Positions 40,073-48,821 of a stretch of 64,000 nucleotides of DNA are shown here, one piece after another. The stretch's first letter is position 1; each line of letters opens with the position of its first letter. The notes under the pieces were generated by a model, which saw nothing but the letters and a program-made list of their open reading frames with translations, was not told the DNA's origin and searched no databases. The position numbers were made by a program, and so were the translations under genes. This DNA is from Oricola thermophila (GTDB taxonomy: Bacteria > Pseudomonadota > Alphaproteobacteria > Rhizobiales > Rhizobiaceae): the NCBI RefSeq assembly GCF_013358405.1, contig NZ_CP054836.1:806001-870000 (forward strand), written 5' to 3'.

Positions 40073-41538
40073 GCGAACCTGTCTCCGATCAGGAACTGCA
40101 ATGCCTTGTCGAGGCGGATATGCGGCAGCGAGAGTGTCGCCCCGTTATCGCCGGTCTCGAGCCGCGGGGGGCGGAAACGCACGAAGCGGTGATTTTCGGC
40201 GAGGTCGCTTTCCCTGAAAATCTCTTCCGGATTTCCAGGCAGGTCGCCCGGAAACACGGCGGTTTCGGTTTCCCCGTCGAATGTCACGCCATCAATCCTC
40301 TCGCCTTCGACAGGCGTCCCGACGATGACCGGCAGGCGGTCGGAGCCTTCCTTGACCGTCGCTTCCCGGGTGGCGCGCACCGCAGCCAGTGCGAGGGTCT
40401 CGACCTGGGCTCCGGTCACGCCGGCACGGTCTATGGCGCCCTGGACCAGGCGGCGGACGATGGCCTCCATCTTGGGATGGTCCTCGTGGTGGAGGTGGTC
40501 CGCCTTGGTGGCGGCGACGAGCACGCGGTCGATGGTGCGTTTCCACAACCCGGTCAGCAGGCTGCCGCTGCCGGGACGGAAGCATAACATTATGTCGGCG
40601 AGCGCGCGTTCGAGGTCGCGGACGGCCTCGGGACCGGCATTCATGGCGTGCATGGCGTCAATCAGCACGATCTGGCGATCCAGCCTCGTGACATGGTGCC
40701 GGAAGAACGGCTTCACGACCAGCGTCTTGTAGGAATCGTAGCGGCGTTCCATCATCGCCAGCATCGAACCGGGGCGCGCGCTATCTGGCTCTGCGGGAAG
40801 CGGCGCGAAGGTCAACGCCGGGGATCCGTCCAGATCGCCGGGCATCAGGAAGCGACCGGGTGGAAGCGTGGAAAGGGCGAGTGACTCGTTCCGGCACGCC
40901 TGGAGATAGGCCTTGTAGGTGTCGGCCAGCCGCTCGGCGAGGGGTTCGTCCGCATCGGCGTCGGGATCGACCGATCCGGCCAGTTCGAGATATTCGGCGG
41001 CCAATCCGGCCCGGCTGCCCGTGCGTGCGAGTTCCAGGGCATCGTCGCTGAATTCGCGGTATGACTTGCCGAGTAGTGGAAGATCGAGCAGCCACTCGCC
41101 GGGATAGTCGACTATATCTATATGCAGCTTGCCGCCGGACAGGAGGCGGCCCCAGCCGCTGGCGGCCTCATATTCGACCGTCAGACGCAGTTCGGAAATC
41201 GCGCGGGTGGAATCCGGCCAGTCGCGTTTTTCCACAAGATCGCGCACATGGCTCTCGTAACCGAAGCGTGGCACGCCGTCGTCAGGTTGCGGTTCCAGAT
41301 AGGCGCGGGCAAGCCGTTTCGAGTGAACCGGTTCGAACAGCGGAAGCCTGCCGCCGTGTATGAGGTTGTGCACCAGCGCCGTGATGAAAACGGTCTTGCC
41401 GGCTCGCGAGAGGCCGGTCACGCCAAGGCGCATGTTGGGCACCAGAAGCCCGGAAGCCCGGTCGGCAATCGTGTCGAGGGCGATCAGCGCCTCGTCGCCA
41501 AGCGATACCAGTCTGCTCACGTCTTGATGTCCCCGCAC
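40069..41538 (-). CDS. ycjX: YcjX-family P-loop NTPase (DUF463)
   Basis: A 489-residue GTPase-like protein. The P-loop is in LGVTGLSRAGKTVFITALVH, followed by DIVDYPGEWLLDLP, the Walker B/switch region, and VLVAATKADHLHHEDHP, which resembles an NKxD-like base-recognition motif. DUF463 proteins are known only by name; the start at 41538 gives a full length for the family. Adjacent ycjF overlaps by 4 bp, so the two proteins are probably made together. Confidence 0.93.
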   Translation of the reverse strand: MRGHQDVSRLVSLGDEALIALDTIADRASGLLVPNMRLGVTGLSRAGKTVFITALVHNLIHGGRLPLFEPVHSKRLARAYLEPQPDDGVPRFGYESHVRDLVEKRDWPDSTRAISELRLTVEYEAASGWGRLLSGGKLHIDIVDYPGEWLLDLPLLGKSYREFSDDALELARTGSRAGLAAEYLELAGSVDPDADADEPLAERLADTYKAYLQACRNESLALSTLPPGRFLMPGDLDGSPALTFAPLPAEPDSARPGSMLAMMERRYDSYKTLVVKPFFRHHVTRLDRQIVLIDAMHAMNAGPEAVRDLERALADIMLCFRPGSGSLLTGLWKRTIDRVLVAATKADHLHHEDHPKMEAIVRRLVQGAIDRAGVTGAQVETLALAAVRATREATVKEGSDRLPVIVGTPVEGERIDGVTFDGETETAVFPGDLPGNPEEIFRESDLAENHRFVRFRPPRLETGDNGATLSLPHIRLDKALQFLIGDRFA

Positions 41539-41598
41539 GCCTTCATCGTCATCGCGATATAGGTATTGCGTGCCGACATGCCAAAGATCGGGGGCGGA

Positions 41599-42132
41599 TC
41601 AGGCGTCGGCGGGCGTCAGGTAGGCTTCCAGGTAACCGGTGTCGGTCGCAAATGTGGAGGTCGGGCCGTCGAAGCGAATAATGGCGAGGCCGGCAGTTCG
41701 GAAGCCCATGTGCAGATGCTCCAGGGACGCCTCGTCGCCGTCTGCGGAGAGGGCCAGTGCTGCATCCTCGAGCATCGGATTGTGACCTACAAGCATGACG
41801 TCGCCATCGAAATCGGTCGCGGACGCTATTTCCAGGTAACCCGGTGCATCAGTCGCGTACAGGTTCTGTTCGTACGTGGTGACGTCCTCGAGGTGAAGCG
41901 AGGGATTGATCGCGTCAAGCGTTTCGACCGCGCGGACCGCGGTGGAGCAGATGACGCGATCAGGTACGAGGCCGCGCCGTTTCATCAGGTGGCCCATCGC
42001 GCGGGCCTCTTCCCGGCCCCGCTCGTCCAGCTTCCTGTCGAAATCGCGCATGCCGGGCTCGGCCCAGGCGGCTTTACCGTGACGAAACAGGAATAGGCGG
42101 CTCAAACGATAACTCCCGGCTGCACGTACCAT
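41599..42132 (-). CDS. SixA-type phosphohistidine phosphatase (histidine phosphatase superfamily)
   Basis: A 177-residue protein with the RHG catalytic motif in LFLFRHGKAAW, then GREEARAMG, ICSTAVRAVETL and the second catalytic His in VMLVGHNPMLED. This is SixA, which removes phosphate from Hpt-domain histidines. The ATG at 42132 is preferred over the frame to 42213, since the family begins directly before the RHG motif. An Hpt protein and a hybrid kinase lie in the same region, but a link is only suggestive. Confidence 0.88.
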   Translation of the reverse strand: MVRAAGSYRLSRLFLFRHGKAAWAEPGMRDFDRKLDERGREEARAMGHLMKRRGLVPDRVICSTAVRAVETLDAINPSLHLEDVTTYEQNLYATDAPGYLEIASATDFDGDVMLVGHNPMLEDAALALSADGDEASLEHLHMGFRTAGLAIIRFDGPTSTFATDTGYLEAYLTPADA

Positions 42133-42330
42133 TCCGCGATTAACGCGATGTGCGCATCTTCGCAATTGAAACATTGGTCTCGATATCCGGGGGAAGCAGA
42201 TCCCCGGAAGCATTCGCGCGCAATTTCAACCCTTTGATCACTTCCTCGCGAAAAGCGTAAAAATGGAACTTGCCGCTGGGGCGAGAGGCGATTATAGAGC
42301 GCAAACAGATGCCATACTGGGAGTGATTCA

Positions 42331-42750
42331 GTGGCAGAAGAAGACATTCCTGCTGACTATGTACCGGCAGAGGACGAGCCGTTCATGAACGAACGGCAAC
42401 GCGCCTATTTCAGGAAAAAACTTTTGGCCTGGAAGGCGGAAATACTGCGCGAGGCGCGCGAAACACTTGATCACATGCAGTCCGACAGCTCCAACCATCC
42501 GGACCTGGCGGACAGGGCCTCATCGGAATCCGACCGAGCCATCGAATTGCGTGCGCGCGACAGGCAGCGCAAGCTGATCAACAAGATCGACCTGGCGTTG
42601 CAGCGCATCGATGACGGGACATACGGATATTGCGAGGAGACCGGCGAACCAATCGGTGTGAAGCGTCTCGAAGCCAGGCCGATTGCCACGCTGTCGCTCG
42701 AGGCGCAGGAGCGTCACGAACGACGCGAAAAGGTATATCGCGACGATTGA
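42331..42750 (+). CDS. dksA: RNA polymerase-binding transcription factor DksA (one-cysteine zinc-finger remnant)
   Basis: Binds the secondary channel of RNA polymerase and, with ppGpp, controls rRNA and stress promoters. The coiled-coil tip has the DxxDxA motif (HPDLADRASSE), and the C-terminal part reads YGYCEETGEPIGVKRLEARP. Only one of the four zinc cysteines of E. coli DksA remains. Loss of the other cysteines is known in alphaproteobacterial DksA proteins. A GTG start is used, preceded by GGGAGTG. Length is 139 residues. Confidence 0.95.
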   Translation: MAEEDIPADYVPAEDEPFMNERQRAYFRKKLLAWKAEILREARETLDHMQSDSSNHPDLADRASSESDRAIELRARDRQRKLINKIDLALQRIDDGTYGYCEETGEPIGVKRLEARPIATLSLEAQERHERREKVYRDD

Positions 42751-42753
42751 AAC

Positions 42754-42778
42754 AGGCCCGCGAAAGCGGGCCTTTTTT
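42754..42778 (+). terminator. Intrinsic terminator after dksA
   Basis: Stem AGGCCCGC (42754-42761) with GCGGGCCT (42766-42773), GAAA tetraloop and a six-T run. It ends dksA only 4 bp after its stop codon. Confidence 0.94.
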
Positions 42779-42799
42779 GTTCGTGCCGGACGACAGGCC

Positions 42800-43717
42800 C
42801 TATTTCTTGCGCGTGAGTTCGGCCAACAGTTTCTGCATCTCGTCCTCGAGCGTTCCGTCGTCGGCGGATTGGCTCTCGCTCGCAGATTGCTCCGTCTCGG
42901 CGATGCTTGCCTGCACATGCTCCTCGAAGGCTTGCGCGGCGTCCCCGTCCTTTCGGGCCGCAACGGCGGTCTCTGGTCGAATGTTGAAACCCAGTTCCTC
43001 GGTGCGGGGGGCGGGAGCGATTCCCGCACGTTCCGGAGATGGCTGAACCTGTTCCGGGTCGGGGGAGTTGGCCGCCGGAGACTCGTCCTGGAATTCGGCA
43101 TATGCGTGCGGCAATTCGCCTTGCGACGCTGCCGTGACGGCCACGATCGGCCTTTCGGGCGATGCAGGTTCGGACCCGGGTTCGGGCGTCGGCGCTGGGC
43201 GCTGAGCCTGTTCGGGCGCGGGTTTCGTCTCGGGCTTGCGTACGGGGGCAGGCACGGGCCTTGCCGCCGGGCGCGGCGTTTCGACGGCCGCCGGTTTCGG
43301 CGACTCCCGCCTTCCCCTGGCGGGGGTGGCGCGGACACGCTTTTCGCCCGGAGCGGCTGCCGCCGGTCTGACGGGGGCAGCCGCGGGCTGTCCGCCTTCA
43401 TTTTCCCTGGAGGCAGCTTCCGGTCCGGAAATGCCGCTCTCGATGACAAGATCGTTGTGGCCGCCGATCATCACGAGGTGCTCGACGTCGTCGCGGCGTA
43501 CGAGGACGATCCGACGGTGGCTGTCGATCGCGGCCGCGTCGACGACGGCAAGGCGCGGCTGACGTCCGCGGCCTCCATGCACGAACACGCCGCCCGACAC
43601 CCGCCGGGTCCAGAACCAGAGAACCCATACGAGCAACAGGACGCCTATCGCTCCCGCGCCGTATGCGACGTACAGCGCGTTTCGATCGCCAAGTGTATCG
43701 GTCAACCAGGCAAACAT
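42800..43717 (-). CDS. FliO-like (flagellar biosynthesis) membrane protein
   Basis: A 305-residue protein: a short N-terminus, one hydrophobic helix (YGAGAIGVLLLVWVLWFW), then the FliO core RQPRLAVVDAAAIDSHRRIVLVRRDDVEHLVMIGG, which matches FliO, and a 200-residue Ala/Pro/Glu-rich tail that is probably disordered. FliO helps assemble the flagellar export gate. No other flagellar gene is nearby, and it is divergent from cckA, so it may act outside the flagellum. Confidence 0.78.
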   Translation of the reverse strand: MFAWLTDTLGDRNALYVAYGAGAIGVLLLVWVLWFWTRRVSGGVFVHGGRGRQPRLAVVDAAAIDSHRRIVLVRRDDVEHLVMIGGHNDLVIESGISGPEAASRENEGGQPAAAPVRPAAAAPGEKRVRATPARGRRESPKPAAVETPRPAARPVPAPVRKPETKPAPEQAQRPAPTPEPGSEPASPERPIVAVTAASQGELPHAYAEFQDESPAANSPDPEQVQPSPERAGIAPAPRTEELGFNIRPETAVAARKDGDAAQAFEEHVQASIAETEQSASESQSADDGTLEDEMQKLLAELTRKK

Positions 43718-43897
43718 TCAGTCTACTCCGTGATGCGGCCTCCGGCCGTGCAATTCATGTCGAAGGTGTTAGCAACGACGGTTCGGAATGACAAATTTTC
43801 CGGGCAGGGCTTTCGTCAGGCGGTGCTTTATGATTCAAACCAGTCAATCGCCGCGCCGCGGCATTGAAGATTCGGGGCGATAGCCGGGAAAACCGCG

Positions 43898-46450
43898 ATG
43901 GCAGACGAATACAGGGCGCTTGGTCACAGCAGAAACCCTCCGAGCGCAGCTGTTCGTTTGCTGATACTCGGAGTTGCATCGCTGGGCGCCGCGGCGTTCC
44001 TGTTTTTCTACCGGGAAAACATCAACGAGACCTTCCTGCTGGTGATGCTCGGCCTGCTTGCGATGGTCGGCGTCTTCTACCTGTTCGCCTCGGCGATCGG
44101 TTTCGTGGAATTCGCCCAGGCCGGTCGCGCGGAAGATATCGGTCGCAGCTTCGTCGACCAGATGTCGGACGGGATCTGCATCCTCGACGAGAAGGGGGCG
44201 ATCGTCTATTCGAACCGCACCTATGGCGACATGACGGGAATTTCCGGCGCGGAAGACCTCCAGACGCCGGAAGCCATCCTGTCGCGTCATGACGATGCCG
44301 CCAACGCCGTTTACCGTCTCGCGAACAACGTCATTCGGGGGATGGAGGCCGACGAGGAGTTCCGCCTGCCGACGGGACTGCGGCCGGACGACGACGGGCC
44401 GCACTGGTACCGCGTCTCGACGCGGATGATGAAGATGCCGGGCAAGGGCGAGCCGCTGCGGGTCTGGCGCCTTGCAGACATCACCGCGGAACGCGACGAG
44501 CAGGAACAGACCTTCCTCGAGTTGCAGAAGGCGATCGACTATCTCGACCAGGCGCCGGCCGGCTTCTTTTCCGCCGACGGCAACGGCCGCATCCAGTATG
44601 TCAATGCGACGCTTGCCGGCTGGCTGGGGATCGACCTGACAGCGTTCGTGCCCGGCTCGCTCAACATCTCCGATATCGTGACGGGTGACGGACTGGCGAT
44701 CATCAACGCGGTCCGGGCGGATGCCGGAACCTCCCGCACCGCGACGATCGACGTAGAACTCGCCAAGGCGGACGGCGTCGGCCTGCCGGTCCAGATGATC
44801 CATCGGGTGCATGCAGACAAGGACGGGCTGGCGCATTCGACCCGCACCATCGTTCTCAACCGCTCGGAAACCGGCGAGACCGCCAGTGACCTTCGTCGCT
44901 CGGAGGTCCGGTTCACGCGCTTCTTCAATTCCACTCCCATGGCGATCGCCGCATTGGACCAGGACGGCCGCATACTTCGCACGAATGCGCCGTTCATCAC
45001 CCTGTTCGGCGCAGTCGTCGATGCCGACGCGCTGGAGGGCCACATACGCTTCGAGGCCCTTTTCGAGGGCGACGCGAAGGAGCGTTTCAACAAGGCGTTC
45101 GCGGCCGCACGGGCGAACCAGGCCAAGATCGAGCCGTTCGACACGGTGCTCAAGCCCGGTCCGGACGAGCGCCACCTGCGGGTCTTCGTCAATGCCATCA
45201 CCGGCCAGGGCGGCCCGGACAGCGCCGCCGAGGAAGCCGCTATCGTCTACGCGATGGACACGACCGAGCAGAAGGCGCTGGAAGCCCAGATGGCGCAGAG
45301 CCAGAAGATGCAGGCCGTCGGCCAGCTTGCCGGCGGTATCGCGCACGATTTCAATAATGTGCTGACTGCTATCATCATGGCCTCCGACCTGCTGCTCGCC
45401 AATCATCGGCCGTCGGATCCGTCATTTGCCGACATCATGAACATCAAGCAGAACGCCAACAGGGCAGCCTCGCTGGTGCGGCAGCTTCTCGCGTTCTCAC
45501 GCAGGCAGACCCTGCGACCCGAAGTGCTGACCCTGACCGACGTGCTCGCGGATCTGCGGATGCTGCTGTCGCGCCTCGTCGGCAACTCGATCAACCTTCA
45601 GATCGAGCACGGGCGCGACCTGTGGCCGGTCAAGGCCGATCTCGGCCAGTTCGAGCAGGTGATCGTCAACCTGGCGGTCAATGCGCGCGACGCCATGCCC
45701 GAGGGCGGGGATCTGACAATCCGGACCAGCAACGTCTCCGAGGAGGAATGCAGCCGCTTCCGCTACCGTGGCTTCGAGGCCGGCGAATACGTGATGATCG
45801 AGGTCGAGGATACCGGGACGGGTATCGAGCCCGACGTGCTGGAAAAGATATTCGAGCCGTTCTTCACCACCAAGGAAGTAGGCAAGGGGACCGGACTCGG
45901 CCTGTCGATGGTCTACGGCATCGTCAAGCAGACGGGCGGCTTCATCTACGCGGATTCCGAAATCGGAAAGGGCACGATCTTCCGCATCTTCCTGCCGCGC
46001 CATATTGCAGCCGAGACCGATGCGCCGGTGGCGCGGCCGGAAGAGGCCGGGCCGGAGAAGAAGCGCGACCTGTCCGGAACGGCCACGGTGCTGCTGGTCG
46101 AGGACGAGGACGCAGTTCGGATGGGCGGCGTGCGCGCACTTACCTCGCGCGGCTACACGGTGCACGAGGCCTCGAGCGGCGTCGAGGCGCTCGAGATCAT
46201 CGCGGAACTCGACGGCAAGGTGGATATCGTCGTTTCGGACGTGGTGATGCCGGAAATGGACGGGCCGACGCTGCTCGCGGAAATGCGCAACTCCTATCCG
46301 GACATCAAGTTCATCTTCGTTTCCGGCTATGCCGAGGATGCATTTGCGAAGAACCTGCCCGAAGGCGCCAAGTTCGGCTTCCTGCCGAAACCGTTCTCGC
46401 TCAAGCAGCTGGCGACCACGGTGAAGGAAATGCTGGAGGACGGCAACTGA
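43898..46450 (+). CDS. cckA: CckA hybrid histidine kinase (cell-cycle control)
   Basis: The 850-residue kinase starts the CckA-ChpT-CtrA phosphorelay. Two N-terminal helices ([36 protein letters not shown]) are followed by PAS-type domains (about residues 75-450). The HisKA motif is [14 protein letters not shown], the ATPase domain has N-box [13 protein letters not shown] and G-box [17 protein letters not shown], and a C-terminal receiver has acidic residues EDEDA and the phospho-Asp in [13 protein letters not shown]. The domain order and N-box/H-box sequences match CckA. It lies opposite the FliO-like gene and downstream of dksA. Confidence 0.93.
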   Translation: MADEYRALGHSRNPPSAAVRLLILGVASLGAAAFLFFYRENINETFLLVMLGLLAMVGVFYLFASAIGFVEFAQAGRAEDIGRSFVDQMSDGICILDEKGAIVYSNRTYGDMTGISGAEDLQTPEAILSRHDDAANAVYRLANNVIRGMEADEEFRLPTGLRPDDDGPHWYRVSTRMMKMPGKGEPLRVWRLADITAERDEQEQTFLELQKAIDYLDQAPAGFFSADGNGRIQYVNATLAGWLGIDLTAFVPGSLNISDIVTGDGLAIINAVRADAGTSRTATIDVELAKADGVGLPVQMIHRVHADKDGLAHSTRTIVLNRSETGETASDLRRSEVRFTRFFNSTPMAIAALDQDGRILRTNAPFITLFGAVVDADALEGHIRFEALFEGDAKERFNKAFAAARANQAKIEPFDTVLKPGPDERHLRVFVNAITGQGGPDSAAEEAAIVYAMDTTEQKALEAQMAQSQKMQAVGQLAGGIAHDFNNVLTAIIMASDLLLANHRPSDPSFADIMNIKQNANRAASLVRQLLAFSRRQTLRPEVLTLTDVLADLRMLLSRLVGNSINLQIEHGRDLWPVKADLGQFEQVIVNLAVNARDAMPEGGDLTIRTSNVSEEECSRFRYRGFEAGEYVMIEVEDTGTGIEPDVLEKIFEPFFTTKEVGKGTGLGLSMVYGIVKQTGGFIYADSEIGKGTIFRIFLPRHIAAETDAPVARPEEAGPEKKRDLSGTATVLLVEDEDAVRMGGVRALTSRGYTVHEASSGVEALEIIAELDGKVDIVVSDVVMPEMDGPTLLAEMRNSYPDIKFIFVSGYAEDAFAKNLPEGAKFGFLPKPFSLKQLATTVKEMLEDGN

Positions 46451-46475
46451 CCGGATGCCCCGCGGGCGCCGGTCA
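46448..46475. terminator. Weak hairpin between cckA and the 66-aa gene
   Basis: TGACCGG (46448-46454) pairs with CCGGTCA (46469-46475). The two genes converge here. There is no T-run, so it is at best a weak or Rho-assisted terminator. Confidence 0.35.
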
Positions 46476-46484
46476 GTCCGGGGA

Positions 46485-46685
46485 TCAGGCGGCGCGGTCG
46501 AAGGCGGTCTGACGCATCATCTTTCCCGCACCTCCGGCGGCAACGAAGCCGCGCAGCTCGTTCGCATGGCGCTCCATCTCGTCCGCCCGGGAAATGCGAC
46601 CGGCGCTGCGCAGCAGTTCGGCCTGCTGGCTGATTGTCCGAGCTATGCTTTCCAGCTTGTCCGGTTCGACCATCATGTCGTCCAT
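46485..46685 (-). CDS. Small helical protein, 66 aa (paralogue of the 46780 gene)
   Basis: The product begins MDDMMVEPDKLESIARTISQ and contains QQAELLRSAGRISRADEMER, a single amphipathic alpha-helical hairpin. It aligns with the 61-residue protein next to it: [IL]AR-x4-QA-x-LL-x-x-x-G and a following A-x4-R-x-A-x-EL. ATG 46685 is used; GTG 46694 is an alternative. It has a GGGGTGG stretch just upstream. Function unknown; a short regulatory or membrane-associated peptide is likely. Confidence 0.6.
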   Translation of the reverse strand: MDDMMVEPDKLESIARTISQQAELLRSAGRISRADEMERHANELRGFVAAGGAGKMMRQTAFDRAA

Positions 46686-46779
46686 CCACCCCACTTCATC
46701 GAGTCGGATTTCAGCGTAGGGGGCCGGGGGTTGCGCGAAGCTTGTCGCGCCCAGCGGGAAGAACCGCCAGCCCGCCGAT

Positions 46780-46965
46780 TCAGCGGTGGCGGGATTTCAC
46801 CGGTATCGGTTGCAGGCGGGCGGCGGCATGGCCGGCATGGTCGAGCTCGATCGCGCGGCGCGCCATCGCCCGTGCCTCGGCCAGCAGGCCCTGTGCCTTG
46901 AGCAGCCTGGCCTGCTTGATCATCATGCGGGCAAGATCGAGCAGCAGGTTGGACCGGGTGGACAT
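46780..46965 (-). CDS. Small helical protein, 61 aa (paralogue of the 46485 gene)
   Basis: ATG 46965 is preceded by AAAGGAG at the right distance, a strong ribosome binding site, and the frame ends at a TGA (46780-46782). The product is STRSNLLLDLARMMIKQARL... to ...IPVKSRHR: helical, with a basic tail. It shares the pattern AR-x-x-x-x-QA-x-LL-x-x-x-G with the neighbouring 66-residue protein. Together with the two other short genes up to 47832 it forms a run of four tiny genes in one direction. Function unknown. Confidence 0.62.
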   Translation of the reverse strand: MSTRSNLLLDLARMMIKQARLLKAQGLLAEARAMARRAIELDHAGHAAARLQPIPVKSRHR

Positions 46966-47183
46966 GACGGGTTCTCCTTTGCCTTGGTCCGGTACCGGGG
47001 CATCCGGCGGCGGGATTGCCGCGAATGCGTGATTGGCCCGGTGTTCCCCAAGGCTCCACATTTTCGTTTCTTCGCGCAAGCAACGCTTTTTCACGACTGC
47101 GTGACGCGGGGTTGCACCGCTTTCGTCCGGACCGGGATCGGCGGAACGGAAATCTCCGTTTCGTGCCCGGCGGGTGCAAACGC

Positions 47184-47213
47184 GAAAGGGGCGCCCGTTG
47201 CAGGGCGCCCCTT
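47184..47213 (-). terminator. Intrinsic terminator candidate for the 45-aa gene
   Basis: A 9-bp perfect stem, GGGGCGCCC (47188-47196) with GGGCGCCCC (47203-47211), is extended by AA/TT at its ends. Read on the minus strand it is followed by TTTCGCG. It lies 24 bp after the stop of the small gene at 47238. Confidence 0.6.
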
Positions 47214-47237
47214 CCAATTGCCGATCTGCTGTTCGCG

Positions 47238-47375
47238 TCAGGCGCGGCGCAGCAGGCGTGCCACCTTGCCGCGTCCGGCCGGGGCCTTGGCGGTAGCCTT
47301 ACCCGTCGGTGCATCGCGACGGGCAGCGACGTTCAGCATGCCGGTCCAGGTCGCGAGAAAGTTATGCGTCTTCAT
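47238..47375 (-). CDS. Small basic protein, 45 aa, function unknown
   Basis: The frame runs from ATG 47375 to TGA at 47238. The product starts MKTHNFLATWTGMLNVAARR and ends APAGRGKVARLLRRA: one possible short hydrophobic stretch, then a basic tail. A GGGACGAG stretch precedes the start; a terminator hairpin follows. It is one of the run of small genes behind cckA. Short length makes coding status uncertain. Confidence 0.45.
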   Translation of the reverse strand: MKTHNFLATWTGMLNVAARRDAPTGKATAKAPAGRGKVARLLRRA

Positions 47376-47612
47376 GGTCTCGTCCCGTCTCTTCACTGTT
47401 GTTCGGATTGCGCCCGGTACTGCCAAATGCAGGGGCGCACCAGCGCTATCGACGCATTGCTGACATGCGCTGAAAGCATGGGGTCGCAAAGGGAATGGTT
47501 CCCGGCGTTGCCGGCAAATCGGCGCACCCGTCAGGCACGGGCGGGCGGCATGGACGCCGGGTTGGCGACGTGGCGCGACAAGCCGGTCACGGGTGCCGGC
47601 GAGGAAATGACG

Positions 47613-47645
47613 AAGGCGCGCCATGGTTGCCCGGCGGCGCGCCTT
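47613..47645 (-). terminator. Intrinsic terminator candidate for the DUF3563 gene
   Basis: AAGGCGCGCC (47613-47622) pairs with GGCGCGCCTT (47636-47645) over a 13-nt loop, 22 bp downstream of the DUF3563 stop. The T-run on the minus strand is weak (TTCGTCATTTCC). Confidence 0.5.
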
Positions 47646-47667
47646 GGAAACCCGAAGCGGGTGCGTA

Positions 47668-47832
47668 TCAGAAGTTGCGGAACTTGCCGCGATCGATTTC
47701 CTGCATGCGACGCTCGAGATCGTAGATCGAGGTAGCCTTGTTCAGGTAGTCGTTCTCGATCTTCTCACGCGCCGGGCCACTGATTGCACTGGCGATCCGT
47801 CCGATGGTTCTTGCGAAGCGATTGCGGGCCAT
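47668..47832 (-). CDS. DUF3563-family small protein, 54 aa
   Basis: ATG 47832 has a near-perfect ribosome binding site (AAAGGAGG, five bases before the start), which fixes the start; the frame upstream to 47910 is not used. The product begins ARNRFARTIGRIASAISG and ends IYDLERRMQEIDRGKFRNF. The C-terminal DYLNKATSIYDLERRMQEIDR fits the DUF3563 pattern (Y-L-x-x-A-x-x-x-x-D-L-E-R-R). Function unknown; related proteins are small stress- or RNA-linked factors at most by guess. It is the fourth of the run of tiny genes. Confidence 0.78.
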   Translation of the reverse strand: MARNRFARTIGRIASAISGPAREKIENDYLNKATSIYDLERRMQEIDRGKFRNF

Positions 47833-47952
47833 CTCGACCTCCTTTCCGTGTGTCCGCAATATAATATTGCGCTGCACAAAAATGCAGGGCCGAAGATGCA
47901 ACCCAGCCATGCACCAGACGAATGGCGCGCCGGTCGTTTCGGCCGCGGCCCT

Positions 47953-48708
47953 TCAGTCGAGGCGGAGCGGGTCTATTTCCGAAACCTCCACGGCTGCCCC
48001 CCGGTCGTCGGTGGCGAGGAAGCGGGGCGGCGCATTGCCGTCGATGTCGAGAGCCGCGCAGGTGAGATGGCCGGAATGGAATGCGCCGGTATCGATGGCG
48101 ATCCGGTTCGGGTGGATTTCCGGCAGCAGCGTCTCGGTGGGCGTGTGGCCGTGGACGACGATCTTCTCCAGCGGTTCCCGGTGTTCGAGGAACTCATCGC
48201 GGATCCAGCGCGTCGTTCCGGGGTCCTGCGCCGAAAGCGGCAGGGCGGGGTCGATACCGCCGTGGACGAGGCAGTAGCGGCCGGCGGCGACCATCCATTC
48301 GGCCTGCATCAGCGCCTCGACATGGCCCGGAAAATCGCGCAGGAAGCGGGCGGCGATGGTATCGATTCGGTCCTGCGCATCGAAGCCGTAGGATGCCAGC
48401 GTCGTCAGCCCGCCATTGGCGAACCAGTGCCGCGCGATTCTTGCGCGGTCTGCCGGATCGCCAAGAAAACGGAGCATGAACTCCTCGTGGTTTCCGAGGA
48501 CCAGTGCCGAGCCTGGCCGAGCGCGGACAGTCTCCAGCACGAGGTCGAGTGCCTGCCGGCTTTCCGGGCCGCGGTCGATCACGTCGCCGAGAAAGACGAT
48601 GCGCATGGCCGTGCCGCGCGCGGCGGCATCGGCGTCGATGGCTGCCAGGAGCGGTTCCAGAAGGTCGCGCCGGCCGTGGATGTCGCCGATGGCATAGAGG
48701 AGGGACAT
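47953..48708 (-). CDS. PPP-family metallophosphoesterase (serine/threonine-phosphatase or ApaH-like)
   Basis: A 251-residue two-metal phosphatase. The blocks YAIGDIHGRRDLL, VFLGDVIDRGPESRQ, LVLGNHEEFMLRF and VVHGHTPTETLLPEI are the PPP signature (GDxHG, GDxxDRG, GNHE, HG). Members act on phosphoserine proteins or dinucleoside polyphosphates; the sequence does not say which. ATG 48708, with AAAGGA upstream, places the catalytic block at the N-terminus, as the family requires. Confidence 0.9.
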   Translation of the reverse strand: MSLLYAIGDIHGRRDLLEPLLAAIDADAAARGTAMRIVFLGDVIDRGPESRQALDLVLETVRARPGSALVLGNHEEFMLRFLGDPADRARIARHWFANGGLTTLASYGFDAQDRIDTIAARFLRDFPGHVEALMQAEWMVAAGRYCLVHGGIDPALPLSAQDPGTTRWIRDEFLEHREPLEKIVVHGHTPTETLLPEIHPNRIAIDTGAFHSGHLTCAALDIDGNAPPRFLATDDRGAAVEVSEIDPLRLD

Positions 48709-48821
48709 TCGTGTTCCTTTCCAGCTTTCGGAACCGGTCGGCATCGGAGCGGGGCAGGGGCCGAGGACGGGGATACCCCACAGGGCGGGAATGTACTAGT
48801 TTACGCTAGGGAAGAGAATTG

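Noticed and set aside
43844..45406. Open frame of 520 codons opposite cckA
   Set aside because: cckA has intact kinase motifs on the plus strand; the minus frame has none.
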